Part shown: positions 33,578-44,604 of the stretch, one piece after another
Layout of the letters: each line of letters begins with the position of its first letter
How positions within the stretch are numbered: position 1 is the first letter of the stretch
Assembly (NCBI GenBank): GCA_035610365.1
Contig: CM069438.1
Span: 30,559,869-30,623,868, forward strand
DNA: 64,000 nt
Direction: 5' to 3'
Source of the DNA: Aquatica leii
Taxonomy: Eukaryota; Arthropoda; Insecta; Coleoptera; Lampyridae
The notes under the pieces: generated by a model
Told to the model about the DNA's origin: nothing
What the model saw: the letters and a program-made list of their open reading frames with translations, nothing else
The model's database searches: none
Position numbers and translations under genes: made by a program

Positions 33578-35182
33578 CTGTAAAACATAAAAAAAATTCT
33601 TTTATTCAAATATGGGCCGCTGGAAAACTATTTTTTTGAGTCCCTTGTTGCGGATTTTTGACGGATGCAGAATTAGATTGTCTACAAATGAGACACACAC
33701 AAAAACCATCGGTCTTCAATTAATTAAATAAATAGCGAGTTGATATAATAAACGGCACTTGAGCACAATCCATACGCATGAGCAAAAAATGGGGGGTTGA
33801 GCGTCAACTTAGCCCCCCAATGTTAAAATTTCTAATTAAATTAGTTGAATGAATAGCAATAGCAAGCACAATTCCGTGAATACTCATTTTTGTAGAAATT
33901 GTTATGATGGGGGCTAAGTTGAAAGACCCAATTGGCGCTACCGTTGCATGTACCACCCTTGTACATCGGGTCTAAGACATCTAAACATCTATGTCGAGCA
34001 ACAAGATTTAAAAAATTTATAAAAATTTAAAATGCCGACTTTTCAATGAACAATTAAATCAAAAGTGGGTAGTTTCAATAATGGACGACATAAAATTATA
34101 ATAAAATTAGCTTACCTTGAGTCTTATTTTCAATTTCCTAAATTTGATACACAAAAAAAAGTTCACTGCTAAATCAAAAACATTTAGCGTTACAACCATT
34201 ATTACCGCACTTCTAACAACATTCAACTGAATGCAAACGATGCAAACCGAATGTGAGTGAACGAAAGAGAAACCTAGATAAATTAAAAAGACAAAAGAAG
34301 TACGTAATGATTATATGTATGTTTATTTGATTATATTATGCCGTATACGCACAAAATACTTTTTATTTATCTACTTAATGTTTTGCGTTTATTTTAGTCA
34401 TTAAGGAAAGCAACGTAAGGTTTCTCAACTCGTAAATGTAAAACTATAAAGATAATTTTACATTTGTACATTGAAAAAGAACAAAATAAGTTTTGCTGGG
34501 ATCAGCAGCCACGAAATATATAATAGAATAGGTAAAGAAACACTATTTGACACGTGTTCTAAGCTGTAAATGTAATCAGGAAATCAGAGCCGAATAAAGC
34601 GGGCCTTTGATTCCATAACACATTCTACATAAAACAATTATTTTTTTTTGGTTTGAAAAAATTTTTCGATCAGGTTGCTGCCACAATTTCAAACAACTAA
34701 AAAAAATAATTGAACATATTATACAACTACGTTTACAAAAACCAATAGTTATAAAACAATTATGTACTGCCGATGAAATAATTTGTAATATAATTTTATG
34801 ACAATTTTCTGATATCGGAAGGATGTTTCAAAGTACATCTGGAGAATGTATGACCTTTATATAAACGGGATGTCGATTTGTGGACATATAATTATATTAC
34901 ATTATTTACACATCTTAGAGATATTAGCAGTTATATAAACAAACTACTTAAAAAAATTATGTACTGCTGATATCCTAATCAAGTAAATAATTATATTACA
35001 TTAAAAGGATATACAACGGATGTAATAATTTATAATATAATTTTATGACCAATTTCTGACATCCACAAGATGTTTATGTCAGAAATGTGTTCACTGGGAT
35101 GTCCGCAATAATTATGTACTCAGGATGTAATAAATGATGTACTGTCAACATAATATAACGTTCCAGGTACATCAAAATATTA

Positions 35183-35405
35183 TATACCTAGGACGTGGTA
35201 TTACGTCTCAAGTACATCGGAATATTATGTACATGGGACGTAATATTACGTCCCAGGTACATCGGAATATTATATACCTGCGACGTAATATTACGTCCTA
35301 GGTACATCGGAATATTATATACCTGCGACGTAATATTATATCTTAGATATATCGGAATATTATATACCTGAGACGTAATATTATGCACCAGATACATCGG
35401 AATAA
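35183..35405 (+). repeat. 45-bp palindromic tandem repeats, outer F2
   Basis: Same unit and order as 31560-31790, about five copies, diverged by scattered substitutions. Confidence 0.9.
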
Positions 35406-35869
35406 TATATACATATACACAGGGTGTTATTAAAAAAACCTTACACAATTTGTCAAGTTACCGATTAAAACAAGAAAAACTGAAATAGACTAAGGTTAAA
35501 TGCTCAAAGGTTTTTAAAATATGATGTAATGAAGAAATCATTATTATTTTAGAGTACCTATGTTAGTTATTCCCACCGCTGAAATATATTTTTTAGTCAT
35601 TATAAAAATAATTTTATTGTCGAATCCTAGCAACAAAATAATTTACAACATTTATCATAAAAAAATAACAGCGAAATTATTTGACAATGGGTAACTTTAC
35701 TTTTGCGGAATATACCGATATGCATTTGTGTACCTTTGCTTGGAAGGCGAATGAAGACAATTTGAACATCTTCTGTGATATCTTTAAGCAAGATAAAGTT
35801 AAATAAGTTATAGATTATGTTTATGAGCTAAGTTAAACAAAACAATTATAAATTAATTTAAAAAAAACT

Positions 35870-36527
35870 TTACTTCAGCTTACTTTTTATAATATTTATA
35901 GTGTAATCTGCAGATGCGGAAGTTATTCCGTTGGCCCAACTAAGAACATTTTGCGGTCGCCTCGTTTAAAATTAGGTATTTATGTGCCCTTTTGTCCCTG
36001 GAACCACCAATACTGTACATATTGTTCCTTAAAAAACAAGATCAATTAATATATGATTAATTATTAGAACATTACTTACAAATTTTGCGCTGTTGCTATC
36101 TTCATTAATAAAGATATCAAATTCAGTGATGTCTACAGTATTCAGGGGTAGCATCTTCTTGATGTCGAAATTGCTTATTGTAGCCGGCTTGCTCGATTTT
36201 AGGCACTTAAAAATTTCACTAACAGTGAATTTTATTTCCTCAAATTGTTTTTTCATGTCTTTTATGTCCGATATTCCTTCTTGACATACTTCAATTCAGG
36301 CAATATTTCATGGAGTTTTACTAAAAAAACGATTGAATTTATTTATTTTTCATTTTTTCTGGAGAGTTTATTAAAGTTACCTTCCAATCGTAAACTTAAC
36401 CAACTTCGCTCAGATAGTATTACAAAATTTGAAATGTTGATAAATCGGTTGTTATAAACTTCTATAATTTCTGACATATTGTCTGTATCCTGCGTCATAT
36501 CAACGGCCGGTAATGGTGCTAATGCAG
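35870..36527 (-). pseudogene. DUF4806-like gene remnant in outer F2
   Basis: It corresponds to exons b (from 36527), c and d of the inner gene, with small deletions (for example DDIKKML to DIKKML), an altered exon d and loss of exon a by a deletion joining about 36568 to the sequence equivalent to 33960. The stop corresponds to 35870. Presence in both F2 copies shows the gene is part of the element and not a local host gene. Confidence 0.6.
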
Positions 36528-37709
36528 CTAAAAATAATTCGAAGTCAATTTAACTAATCACAAAAATCATCGGATCTAAGACAGCTGAACATCTATGTCG
36601 AGCAACAAGATTTAAAAATATATAAATTTAAAATGCCGGCTTTACAATGAACAATTAAATCAAAAGTGGGTTGTTTCAATCATGGACGACATAAAGTTAT
36701 AATAAAATTAGCTTACCTTGAGATTTGAGTATTATTTTCAATTTCCTAAATTTGATACACAAAAAGTTCACTGCTAAATCAAAAACTTTTAGCGTTATAA
36801 CCATCAAAATAACCATTCTTTACCGCACTTCTAACAACATTCAACTGAATGCAAACGATGCAAACTGAATGTGAGTGAACGAAAGAGAAACCTAGATAAA
36901 TTAAAAAGACAAAAGAAGCACGTAATGATTATATGTTGATTATATTATGCCGTATACGCACAATATACTTTTTATTTATCTACTTAATGTTTTGCGTTTA
37001 TTTTAGTCATTAAGAAAAGCAACGTAAGGTTTTTCAACTCGTAAATGTAAAACTATAAAAATAATTTTACATTTGTACACTGAAAAAGAACAAAATAAGT
37101 TGTTCTAGGATCAGCAGGCACCAAATATATAATAGAATAGGTAAAGAAAGACTATTTGACGCGTGTTCTAAGCTGTAAATGTAATCAGGAAATCAGAGCC
37201 GGATAAAGCGGGCCTGATTACATAACACATTCTACATAAAACAATTATTTTTTTTTGGTTTGAAGAAATTTTTTGATCAAGTTACTGCCACAATTTCAAA
37301 CAACTAAAAAAAATAATTGAACATATTATATTTACAGCTATATTCATAAAAACCAATAGTTATAAAACAATTATGTACTGCCGATGAAATAATTTGTAAT
37401 ATCATTTTATGACAATTTTCTGATATCGGAAGGATGTTTCAAAGTACATCTGGAGAATATATGACCTTTATATAAACGGGATGTCGATTTGTGGACATAT
37501 AATTATATTACAGTATTTACACATCGTAAGGATATTAGCAGTTATATATACATACTACATAAAAAAATTATGTACTGCTGATATCCTAATCAAGTAAATA
37601 ATTATATTACATTAAAAGGATATACAACGGATGTAATAATTTATAATATAATTTTATGACCAATTTCTGACATCCACAAGATGTTTATGTCAGAAATGTG
37701 TTCACTGGG

Positions 37710-38297
37710 ACATATGTGACTGATGCAAAAAATATATAAAAACAATCCTTGATGCGGATTTTATATCATCTTAAAATTTCAACTCAATCGGTGCAGAACT
37801 TTTTGAGTTTTTGAAGCGTACACAAACCAACATAACATTTTTATATATATTTGTAATATTTTACAAATGTTACATTAATGTATAAAAATGTATAATTAAC
37901 GATTTTTTTAATATTGCAATATGCTTAAAGGCAGTTCTACAATCATGGTATAAATGTAAGTTTAGTAAAATTTCAGGTACTTTTTATGATCATAGAAAAT
38001 ACAAATTTAGTAAACCAACTCTTATTATTTGTGCGGTCTCAATGAAAAACGATAGAAATAATTACAGGTATAAAATGCATGAAATGATTGAAATCAATCA
38101 GCGATATGCTACTATATTATTCACCGTTGATGACACACACACAGTAGCTTCTGTGAATTTCGGTAAAAATATTAAAATTTATACAGCTTTTGTAATTGCA
38201 GTTTATTGAGCAATGATATTGCTGTTTATTGTATGAATTGCATTATTTAATAATAAAAATAGGATTACTTATTCTTAAATGTTTCTGAAAAGTTACC
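37710..38297. other. AT-rich spacer
   Basis: No coding frame, RNA gene or repeat structure recognised between the outer F2 and the next candidate LTR. Confidence 0.5.
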
Positions 38298-38636
38298 TGT
38301 TAAGGTTTTAGGACTAAATTATAAGATACTGAACGGAAAGGGTAATCCATGGCAGTTTATTGATACAGTTGACATCGGTTAGTAAGTACTTCGTTTTGTA
38401 CTTATTATCCGAGAAGACTTACTATTCGTCGTACAGGACACCTTAATTTTCGTTGAGGTCGTGCTTAGAGCATTTATGTTATACACCGTTGGTTATACAC
38501 GTTATACTTACGTTCTCGGCTATGTTTATGTAATTTAGTATGATACAAAGTCAAATATGTCGTTTTGTATTGTTTATATAAGCAGAAATACGATTCGTAA
38601 TAAATTTTATTATAATGTCACTGTGTTATATAATCA
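38298..38636 (+). repeat. Possible solo LTR
   Basis: It begins TGTTAAGG and ends near TATAATCA, with a TATA-like TTTATATAAGCAG (about 38568) followed by AATAAATTTTATT, a layout common in Copia-type LTRs. No convincing target duplication or partner was found. Confidence 0.3.
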
Positions 38637-38821
38637 GTTATAATTGTTTGCTTTTTCCTAGAACTCCACATCTCTTTTTCTAAAAATCATCTTTTATTTT
38701 ATACCAATTATTTAAGTTTGTACGTTTCAAAAATTATCGCATTCGGTTTGATACTCTGCCTACTCATATGTTAACAGTCCGATTGCGTTGTTGTAAATAA
38801 TTCATCCGAGGGCTGTCTTTA

Positions 38822-39533
38822 CCCAATCAGCAAGGAAACGTTTTTTTCACGTTTTAAAAACGTTACAACGTTTTAAAATAGTCGAAACAAAAAATGTTTT
38901 TCAAAAAAATATTTTTGTTGCGTTTTAAAAATATTTCATTTAAACATTGATATTGAAATATTTTAAAATTCTTTTCTAAAACATTTTTTAGTAACATAAA
39001 AAACGTTTTTACTTTATTAGAAATTATACTTTTGCTTGCTTTTACCTATACACTTTTTTCTTTTATATATTATAACAAAAACACAATTATATAAAATTTT
39101 GTTACATATTATTAATAAATACATATTAAGCCTTTTTGTTTTTCTAAAAACTTTCTTGCAAATTTGAATTAAGTACTTAATAACCGCGTTTGCGCAAAGT
39201 ACCAGTATCTGCGTGATAAGATGGCGATTTTGTATATTATAATTGCATTATATTTTAAGCTTCAGCGAAACAACAATTTCCATGATATTACTCGCTATGC
39301 TGTGTAATGTATTGTTAGTGTATCAGTTTGTTTTCTAATTTGCGTTCTAGCGAAACTCAAATACTTTTATTGTCAACATTTATTATGATGGTGCGTTTTT
39401 CTTTGGTTTTTGTTGCAAGAAATTTTGCTGAAGTATAATGTTATTTGTTACAGCGGTGGTACACTAGCTAAAACGTTGATTCTATGTACTTCACGATTTT
39501 CATTCTTTGTGATGTTTTAAGGTTATCAAATTG
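38822..39533 (+). repeat. Long inverted repeat, left arm, CCCAATCAGC end
   Basis: From CCCAATCAGCAAGGAAACG inward this is the reverse complement of 40549-41243 over about 700 bp, with moderate divergence. It carries AAAACGTTTT/AAAAATATTT motifs near the tip. The right arm also occurs in copies A (to 7766) and C (to 57963), but the left arm occurs only here. Confidence 0.8.
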
Positions 39534-39790
39534 TTATGATATTGGCCAAATGGGAGATTTGAACGTGCACAATAACCAATTAATCTTGGTATGTAATTTT
39601 TTCTGATATTGATGCAGCCTTATTTTGTGTGTACAAAGTTTTAAAATCTTGGTTTGTTAGTTGTTCTGCTTTTGTTTATACACATAGAGGTACATGCATA
39701 ATTAGTCAAGTTCTTTTTATGAATAGGATCCTTCGATGTGGAGGAACGGCAACAATAAAAACAACATAAAACTTTCACCATAAAACATAT

Positions 39791-39959
39791 TAAAATATTT
39801 TTAGGGTAAATGGTGTATTATTTATTTAGAATAATATAAATGCGAGCTTTCGAACTTAATCAATTAATTTTGCCTGACGAAGAACTTAGACCAAATTCGA
39901 AAGCTCGCATTTATAAAATTCTAAATAAATAATACATCATTTACTCTAAAAATATTTTA
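39791..39959. repeat. Hairpin terminal repeat with CTGACGA/GAAA core, copy B
   Basis: AAATGCGAGC...GCTCGCATTT and longer AT-rich arms form a hairpin of about 165 bp. The centre has CTGACGA (39874-39880), a stem GAACTT/AATTC-like, then GAAA. It is the same unit as at 52691-52840 and in the ends of the Penelope-like element. Confidence 0.75.
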
Positions 39960-40162
39960 ATATAAACAACCTTTATTGTTCAGGCCTTAACAACAGATAA
40001 AGGTTGTTTTTATTGTTGTCATTCTTCCACTCCGAATTATCCTATCCATAAAATAGAAACATTTTTGATTAATTGGAAACTTTTGTGAGGATTATTATAA
40101 TTATTTCAATTAATATAAAGTACATAAATAACATTTGTTTTACTTTATTAGCAGATTCAATT

Positions 40163-41678
40163 CCCAGTAAACATTTTCATATACCAGAGATGAATTTAAA
40201 ACATACATTCTGAAACTTAAAACGTTTCTACTTTTGTTGCAAACACATTTCAGAAACGTATAGTAGACCCTTAATGTCCCTTTCAGATATGTTTCTTCAG
40301 AAACATTTCTACGAAACATAAAAATGAAACATTTCTAAAACGATTGTAAAATGTTTCAGTAGAAATATTTCATATATTTCACCAGAAACATTTTGGAATG
40401 TTTCCACCGAAATGTATCAAAAACGTTTCCATAGTAATGTTTCAAAAGTTCCTACAGAAACGTACTTATACTGTTTTCATAGAAATGTTTTGTAACGGTT
40501 CCATAGCCATCTGCAATATATAAGTTGTATGTATCTGTATATATATAATTTTATAACCTTAAAACCTCACAAAGAATGGAAATCATGAAGTAGATAGAAT
40601 GAACGTTTTAGTGTACCACTACTGTAACAAATAATATTAGACAGCAAAATTTCTTGCAACAAAAAACGTACCATCATAATAAATGCTGACATGTACTAGA
40701 ATTATCTATTTGAGTTTCACTAGAACGCAAATTAGAAAACGATTAAACTGATACACTAACAATACATTACACAGCATAGCGAGTATACCATGGAAATTGT
40801 TGATTCGTTGATGCTTAAAATATAATGCAATTATCATTTACAAAATCACCATCTTTTCACGCAGGTACTGGTACTTTGCGCAAACGCGGTTATTAAGTAC
40901 TTAATTCAAATTTGCAAGAAATTTTTTAGAAAAACGGAAAGGTTTAATATGTATTTATTAGTAATATGTAACAAAATTTTATATAGTTGTGTTTTTATTA
41001 CAATATATAAAAGAAAAAAGTGTATAGGTGAAAGCAAACAAAAGTATAATTTCTAATAAAAGTAAAAACGTTTTTTATGTTACTAAAAAATGATTGAGAA
41101 AACATTTTTAAAATATTTCAATGTTGATCAATGAAATATTTTTAAAACGCAACAAAAATATTTTTTTGAAAAACATTTTTTATTTCGAATTTTAAAACGT
41201 AACGTTTTTAAAACATGAAAAAAACGTTTGCTTGCTGATTGGGTGGTTCAAAAAGTAGTAGGTTACAACTTTAAAATTACTCCGAATTTATTAAAGAAAA
41301 TGACAAGTCAAATGTAGAATTTGGATATAAAATAATGAATTTATAATAATGATAGTAATAAAAGATAGTTTTTTATTTAGTTTTAGTAAAAAAAACTATT
41401 TTAGCTGTATTGACTATATATGAATGAATTTGATTATAAATACCAAAAAAAAAAAATTAAATTTTACGAGCTCTAATTTGCGATGTTTCACGATTTCTCA
41501 TGACAATCACAGGAATTTTTGCTAACTGCACCTGGCAACGCTGTTTACATTCATGTTTCATTTTTGCAATACGGAAACATAGCTCTGAAATGTTTATGGT
41601 ATATATATGTGAAATGTTCCTTAACGTTCCAAATACAGTTCACATGGAATGTTTATAACATGTTTCATGTTTACTGGG
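40163..41678 (+). mobile_element. DNA element F1, CCCAGTAAACAT ends, GTTTC motif cloud, copy B
   Basis: Ends CCCAGTAAACAT (40163) and ATGTTTACTGGG (to 41678) with 2-bp target duplication TT (40161-40162 and 41679-41680). Copy A has the empty site. AGAAACATTT/AAATGTTTC words recur more than fifteen times at the left (40190-40500) and several times at the right (41550-41670). The interior (about 40549-41243) is the right arm of the CCCAATCAGC repeat. No coding frame. Inserted within the hAT remnant. Confidence 0.88.
40549..41243 (-). repeat. Long inverted repeat, right arm, GCTGATTGGG end
   Basis: Reverse complement of 38822-39533, ending CTTGCTGATTGGG. It lies inside F1, so the two arms straddle the F1 left boundary; a simple single-element reading is therefore not possible. 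Confidence 0.8.
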
Positions 41679-41680
41679 TT

Positions 41681-42453
41681 ACATGCAATGGTTACAATTA
41701 TTCATTTAAATGTGTCAAAGATCAAGTGTTGTGCATCACTAAGTAAAGATTCAGAAAAAGCAGTTATAGCTGCAATAACTATACCAAATATTAAACTGAG
41801 ATGGGTAAAAGCCCTTCAAGTGATGAACAGTAAAGCAGAAGTTAAGTCTATTACAAAAAAAATTATAAATGCAGCAAACCTAATTTGTTTCTAAATGTTA
41901 AATGCCGCTGATCTAAACCGTAAACAAAGTATTACTTCAATAAAGCGAAGATTTTTTTAAAATTTTGATAACGTTTGTCTAAAAAATTACACATTTCTTT
42001 TGATACGGGGAATGAACATACACATACAATTTTACCTTCAACAGTTGCCGTCGAGCAATTATTTTCGTTTGCCACTCATAAATTCGCCCAAAGGAAATGC
42101 ATTGTCCGATGCTCATTTTGAAAAGTTAGTTTTGTTAAAGGTTTATTTTACATTTGAGAATTTGTATAAAAATAGATGTACAGGATAATAGAATAATAGT
42201 ACCAACGTTAAAATTGTTTTCATGTGTGAGCATGATCGATTTACTTTGTCTTCTTTAATTTAATAATAATTCAGTTTCTATACTTGTTTATATTACTAAA
42301 AGTGGTAATAAAATAAATCGTCTTAAAACTAATTTTTCTACAAGTAATTGAAAAAAATTATTTATATTTTAGAATAAAACTTACACTACTTTTAAGAAGT
42401 CGTAACTTTAGTTAGTAGTCAACTACTTTTACAAAGCAACTTGCCCAGCTCTG
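41681..42453 (+). mobile_element. hAT transposon remnant, copy B, with transposase C-terminus
   Basis: Frames at about 41740-41890 (AVIAAITIPNIKLRWVKAL) and 42030-42188 match hAT transposases. The latter reads LPSTVAVEQLFSFATHKFA then, after a frameshift, LSDAHFEKLVLLK: the conserved dimerisation region (LPST..VERLFS...R..L....FEKLVLLK). Subterminal AGTAACTACTTTT-type repeats follow, and the end CTTGCCCAGCTCTG at 42440-42453 is a standard hAT tip. Only the last part of the transposase survives, with several frameshifts. Confidence 0.75.
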
Positions 42454-42839
42454 GTATTACCACAATTTTTTAAACAAATAAGTGCACCATTAATATTGGT
42501 TATTGCGAAAAGAAAAAAGGTCAACATTTTTATACACAAATCTTAACTGAACTGCCGTTGTAATATAAATAAGCGCGCTTATCAATTACAAGGTCACGCA
42601 TACCAGTATCAGTCGAATGTTGAGTTCATACTGAACTAAATCTCAGCAAGTATAATAAATTCGCCTCTATAGGATTCCTTCACTCATAGACTAAATTAAA
42701 CACTTTAATGTTACGTCACTGTTTTTTTGTGGTAATACATAATTGACGTTTTACTACGCCAACATATTTAGAAGGTTGTACAGAAAAATTTTTTCACCCA
42801 CGTCTTTTACAAATTGCGCAAAGTATTTAATTTCAATCG

Positions 42840-44604
42840 TTATTCACCAGTATGCTTACGAATATGCTTCTTTAATATATACAATTCGTTGCTACAGTAA
42901 TCACATATATTGCATTTAAATGGCTTCTCACCGGTGTGCATAAACATATGCCTGTTCAGATTTGCCTTGGTGGTACAGCAGTAATCACAAATATTGCATT
43001 TAAATGGTTTTTCACCTGTGTGCTTATACATATGTGCTTTTAAATTATGCTTTTGGTTAGTAGAGTAATCACATAGATTGCATTTTAATGATTTTTCGCT
43101 AGTGTGCGTACGCATATGTGCTTTTAAACGATCCTTTCGGTTAGCACAGTAATCACATATATTGCATTTAAATGGTTTTTCGCTAGTGTGCGTACACATA
43201 TGTGCTTTTAAATTATGCTTTTGGTTAGTAGAGTAATCACATATATTGCATTTAAATGGTTTTTCACCAGTGTGCTTACACATATGTGCTCTTAAAGTCA
43301 ATTTGGTGGTACAGCAGTAATCACAAATATTGCATTTAAATGGTTTTTCACCTGTGTGCTTATACATATGTGCTTTTAAAGTATTCTTTCGGTTAGTACA
43401 GTAATCACATATATTGCATTTAAATGGTTTTTCGCTAGTGTGCTTACACATATGTGCTTTTAAATTATGCTTTTGGTTAGTAGAGTAATCACATATATTA
43501 CATTTAAATGATTTTTCACCAGTGTGCTTACACATATGTGCTCTTAAAGTCAATTTGGTGGTACAGCAGTAATCACAAATATTGCATTTAAATGGTTTTT
43601 CACCTGTGTGCTTATACATATGTGCTTTTAAAGTATTCTTTCGGTTAGTACAGTAATCACATATATTGCATTTAAATGATTTTTCCCCATTGTGTGTACG
43701 CATATGCTTTTTTAAATTTTCCATTAAGTTACAGCAGTAATCACATAGATTGCATTTTAATGGTTTTTCGCTAGTGTGCTTACGCATATGTGCTTTTAAA
43801 GTATCCTTTCGGTTAGAAGAGTAATCACATTTATTGCATTTAAATGGTTTTTCACCAGTGTGCTTACACATATGTGCTTTTAAACCCACTTTGGTGCTAC
43901 AACAGTAATCACATATATTGCATTTAAATGTTTCACCAGTGTGTTGACATACATGAATTTTTAAACTTCCCAGATAATTGCTACAGTAATCACATATATT
44001 GCATTTAAATATTTTCTCAGTGTGCGTCCGCATATGCCTTGTTAAATTAGAGCTGATGGTACAGCAGTAATTACATATATGGCATTTAAATGATGTTCTG
44101 CCAGTGTGTTGCATTTGCAGGTGTCGAATTAAAATAATCTTCTTGTTAGAATTAAAATTGCAGTTGTAGCAATAATATAGTTTTGTTTTAGAAGTTTCCT
44201 CAAGACATTCAGGCACATCTTTATTGATTTCCAAGTCGTTATCCCTAATGATTTGCAAGCTTGTAAGTTCAACTTTAATGTTATGAGCTTGCAACTCTTT
44301 AATTATACCTAAGTTTCTTACAGTTGTTTCGGTTTGTATACAGAGTTGCTTAAATTCATATATTTCTTCAATTGCAATCATACAACTGTTACATGCAATT
44401 GGATTTGGTGTGATGCCTAAATCCTATAAGAAAATTTATGTTATTCGATAGAATGTAATCAGTTGTACTCACAATCTTTGGTAGAAAGTTCAACAATTTG
44501 AATTGTAGCATTAACTTATTGTCATTATTCAGAAAGTAATACTGTTCGGTTTCTACAATTTCTACTGAACAAATTCGACAAATTTTTGTTGATTTTTCTC
44601 CCAT
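42840..44604 (-). CDS. ZAD C2H2 zinc-finger protein, copy B (571 aa, 16 fingers)
   Basis: Probable sequence-specific DNA-binding regulator acting in the nucleus. Exon 1 is 44604-44473 (44 codons), intron 44472-44424 (49 bp, GTGAGT...TTATAG), exon 2 44423-42840; the join is in phase 0. The ZAD domain has its four zinc cysteines: Cys9 and Cys12 (ICRIC) in exon 1, Cys55 and Cys58 (ACNSC) in exon 2, followed by EIYEFKQLC. A linker of about 70 residues leads to finger 1 (129-150), then fifteen fingers on a 28-residue period with TGEKP-type linkers to the C-terminus; several linkers are TSEKP or NGEKS. Fingers 7-9 and 10-12 are a near-identical tandem triplet. All fingers keep their Cys2His2 ligands. 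The start is chosen because the same ATG and exon 1 are conserved in copies A and C. Confidence 0.93.

Larger units (their letters stand above)
31392..35098 (+). mobile_element. Inner F2 element (3.7 kb) with DUF4806-like cargo gene
   Basis: The ends CCCAGTGAACACA and TGTGTTCACTGGG are complete. The 2-bp target duplication is AT (31390-31391 and 35099-35100), and the flanks rejoin to give an uninterrupted F2 sequence, proving insertion of one F2 into another. The layout from left is: GTACATC motif cloud and 45-bp palindromic tandem repeats, a miniature element (31801-32380), a spliced minus-strand gene (32727-33577), AT-rich sequence, and a second motif cloud (34800-35090). No transposase is recognised. 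Confidence 0.9.
31302..37709 (+). mobile_element. Outer F2 element, CCCAGTGAACACA ends, split by a second F2
   Basis: The left end CCCAGTGAACACA (31302) and right end TGTGTTCACTGGG (37697-37709) are inverted repeats with 2-bp target duplication AC (31300-31301 and 37710-37711). Only 31302-31391 and 35099-37709 belong to this element; 31392-35098 is a second F2 inserted at AT. Inner motifs are GTACATC/GATGTAC. Compared with the inner element it lacks exon a of the cargo gene and most of the CAGGGTGTTA miniature element, so it is an internally deleted copy. Confidence 0.88.
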
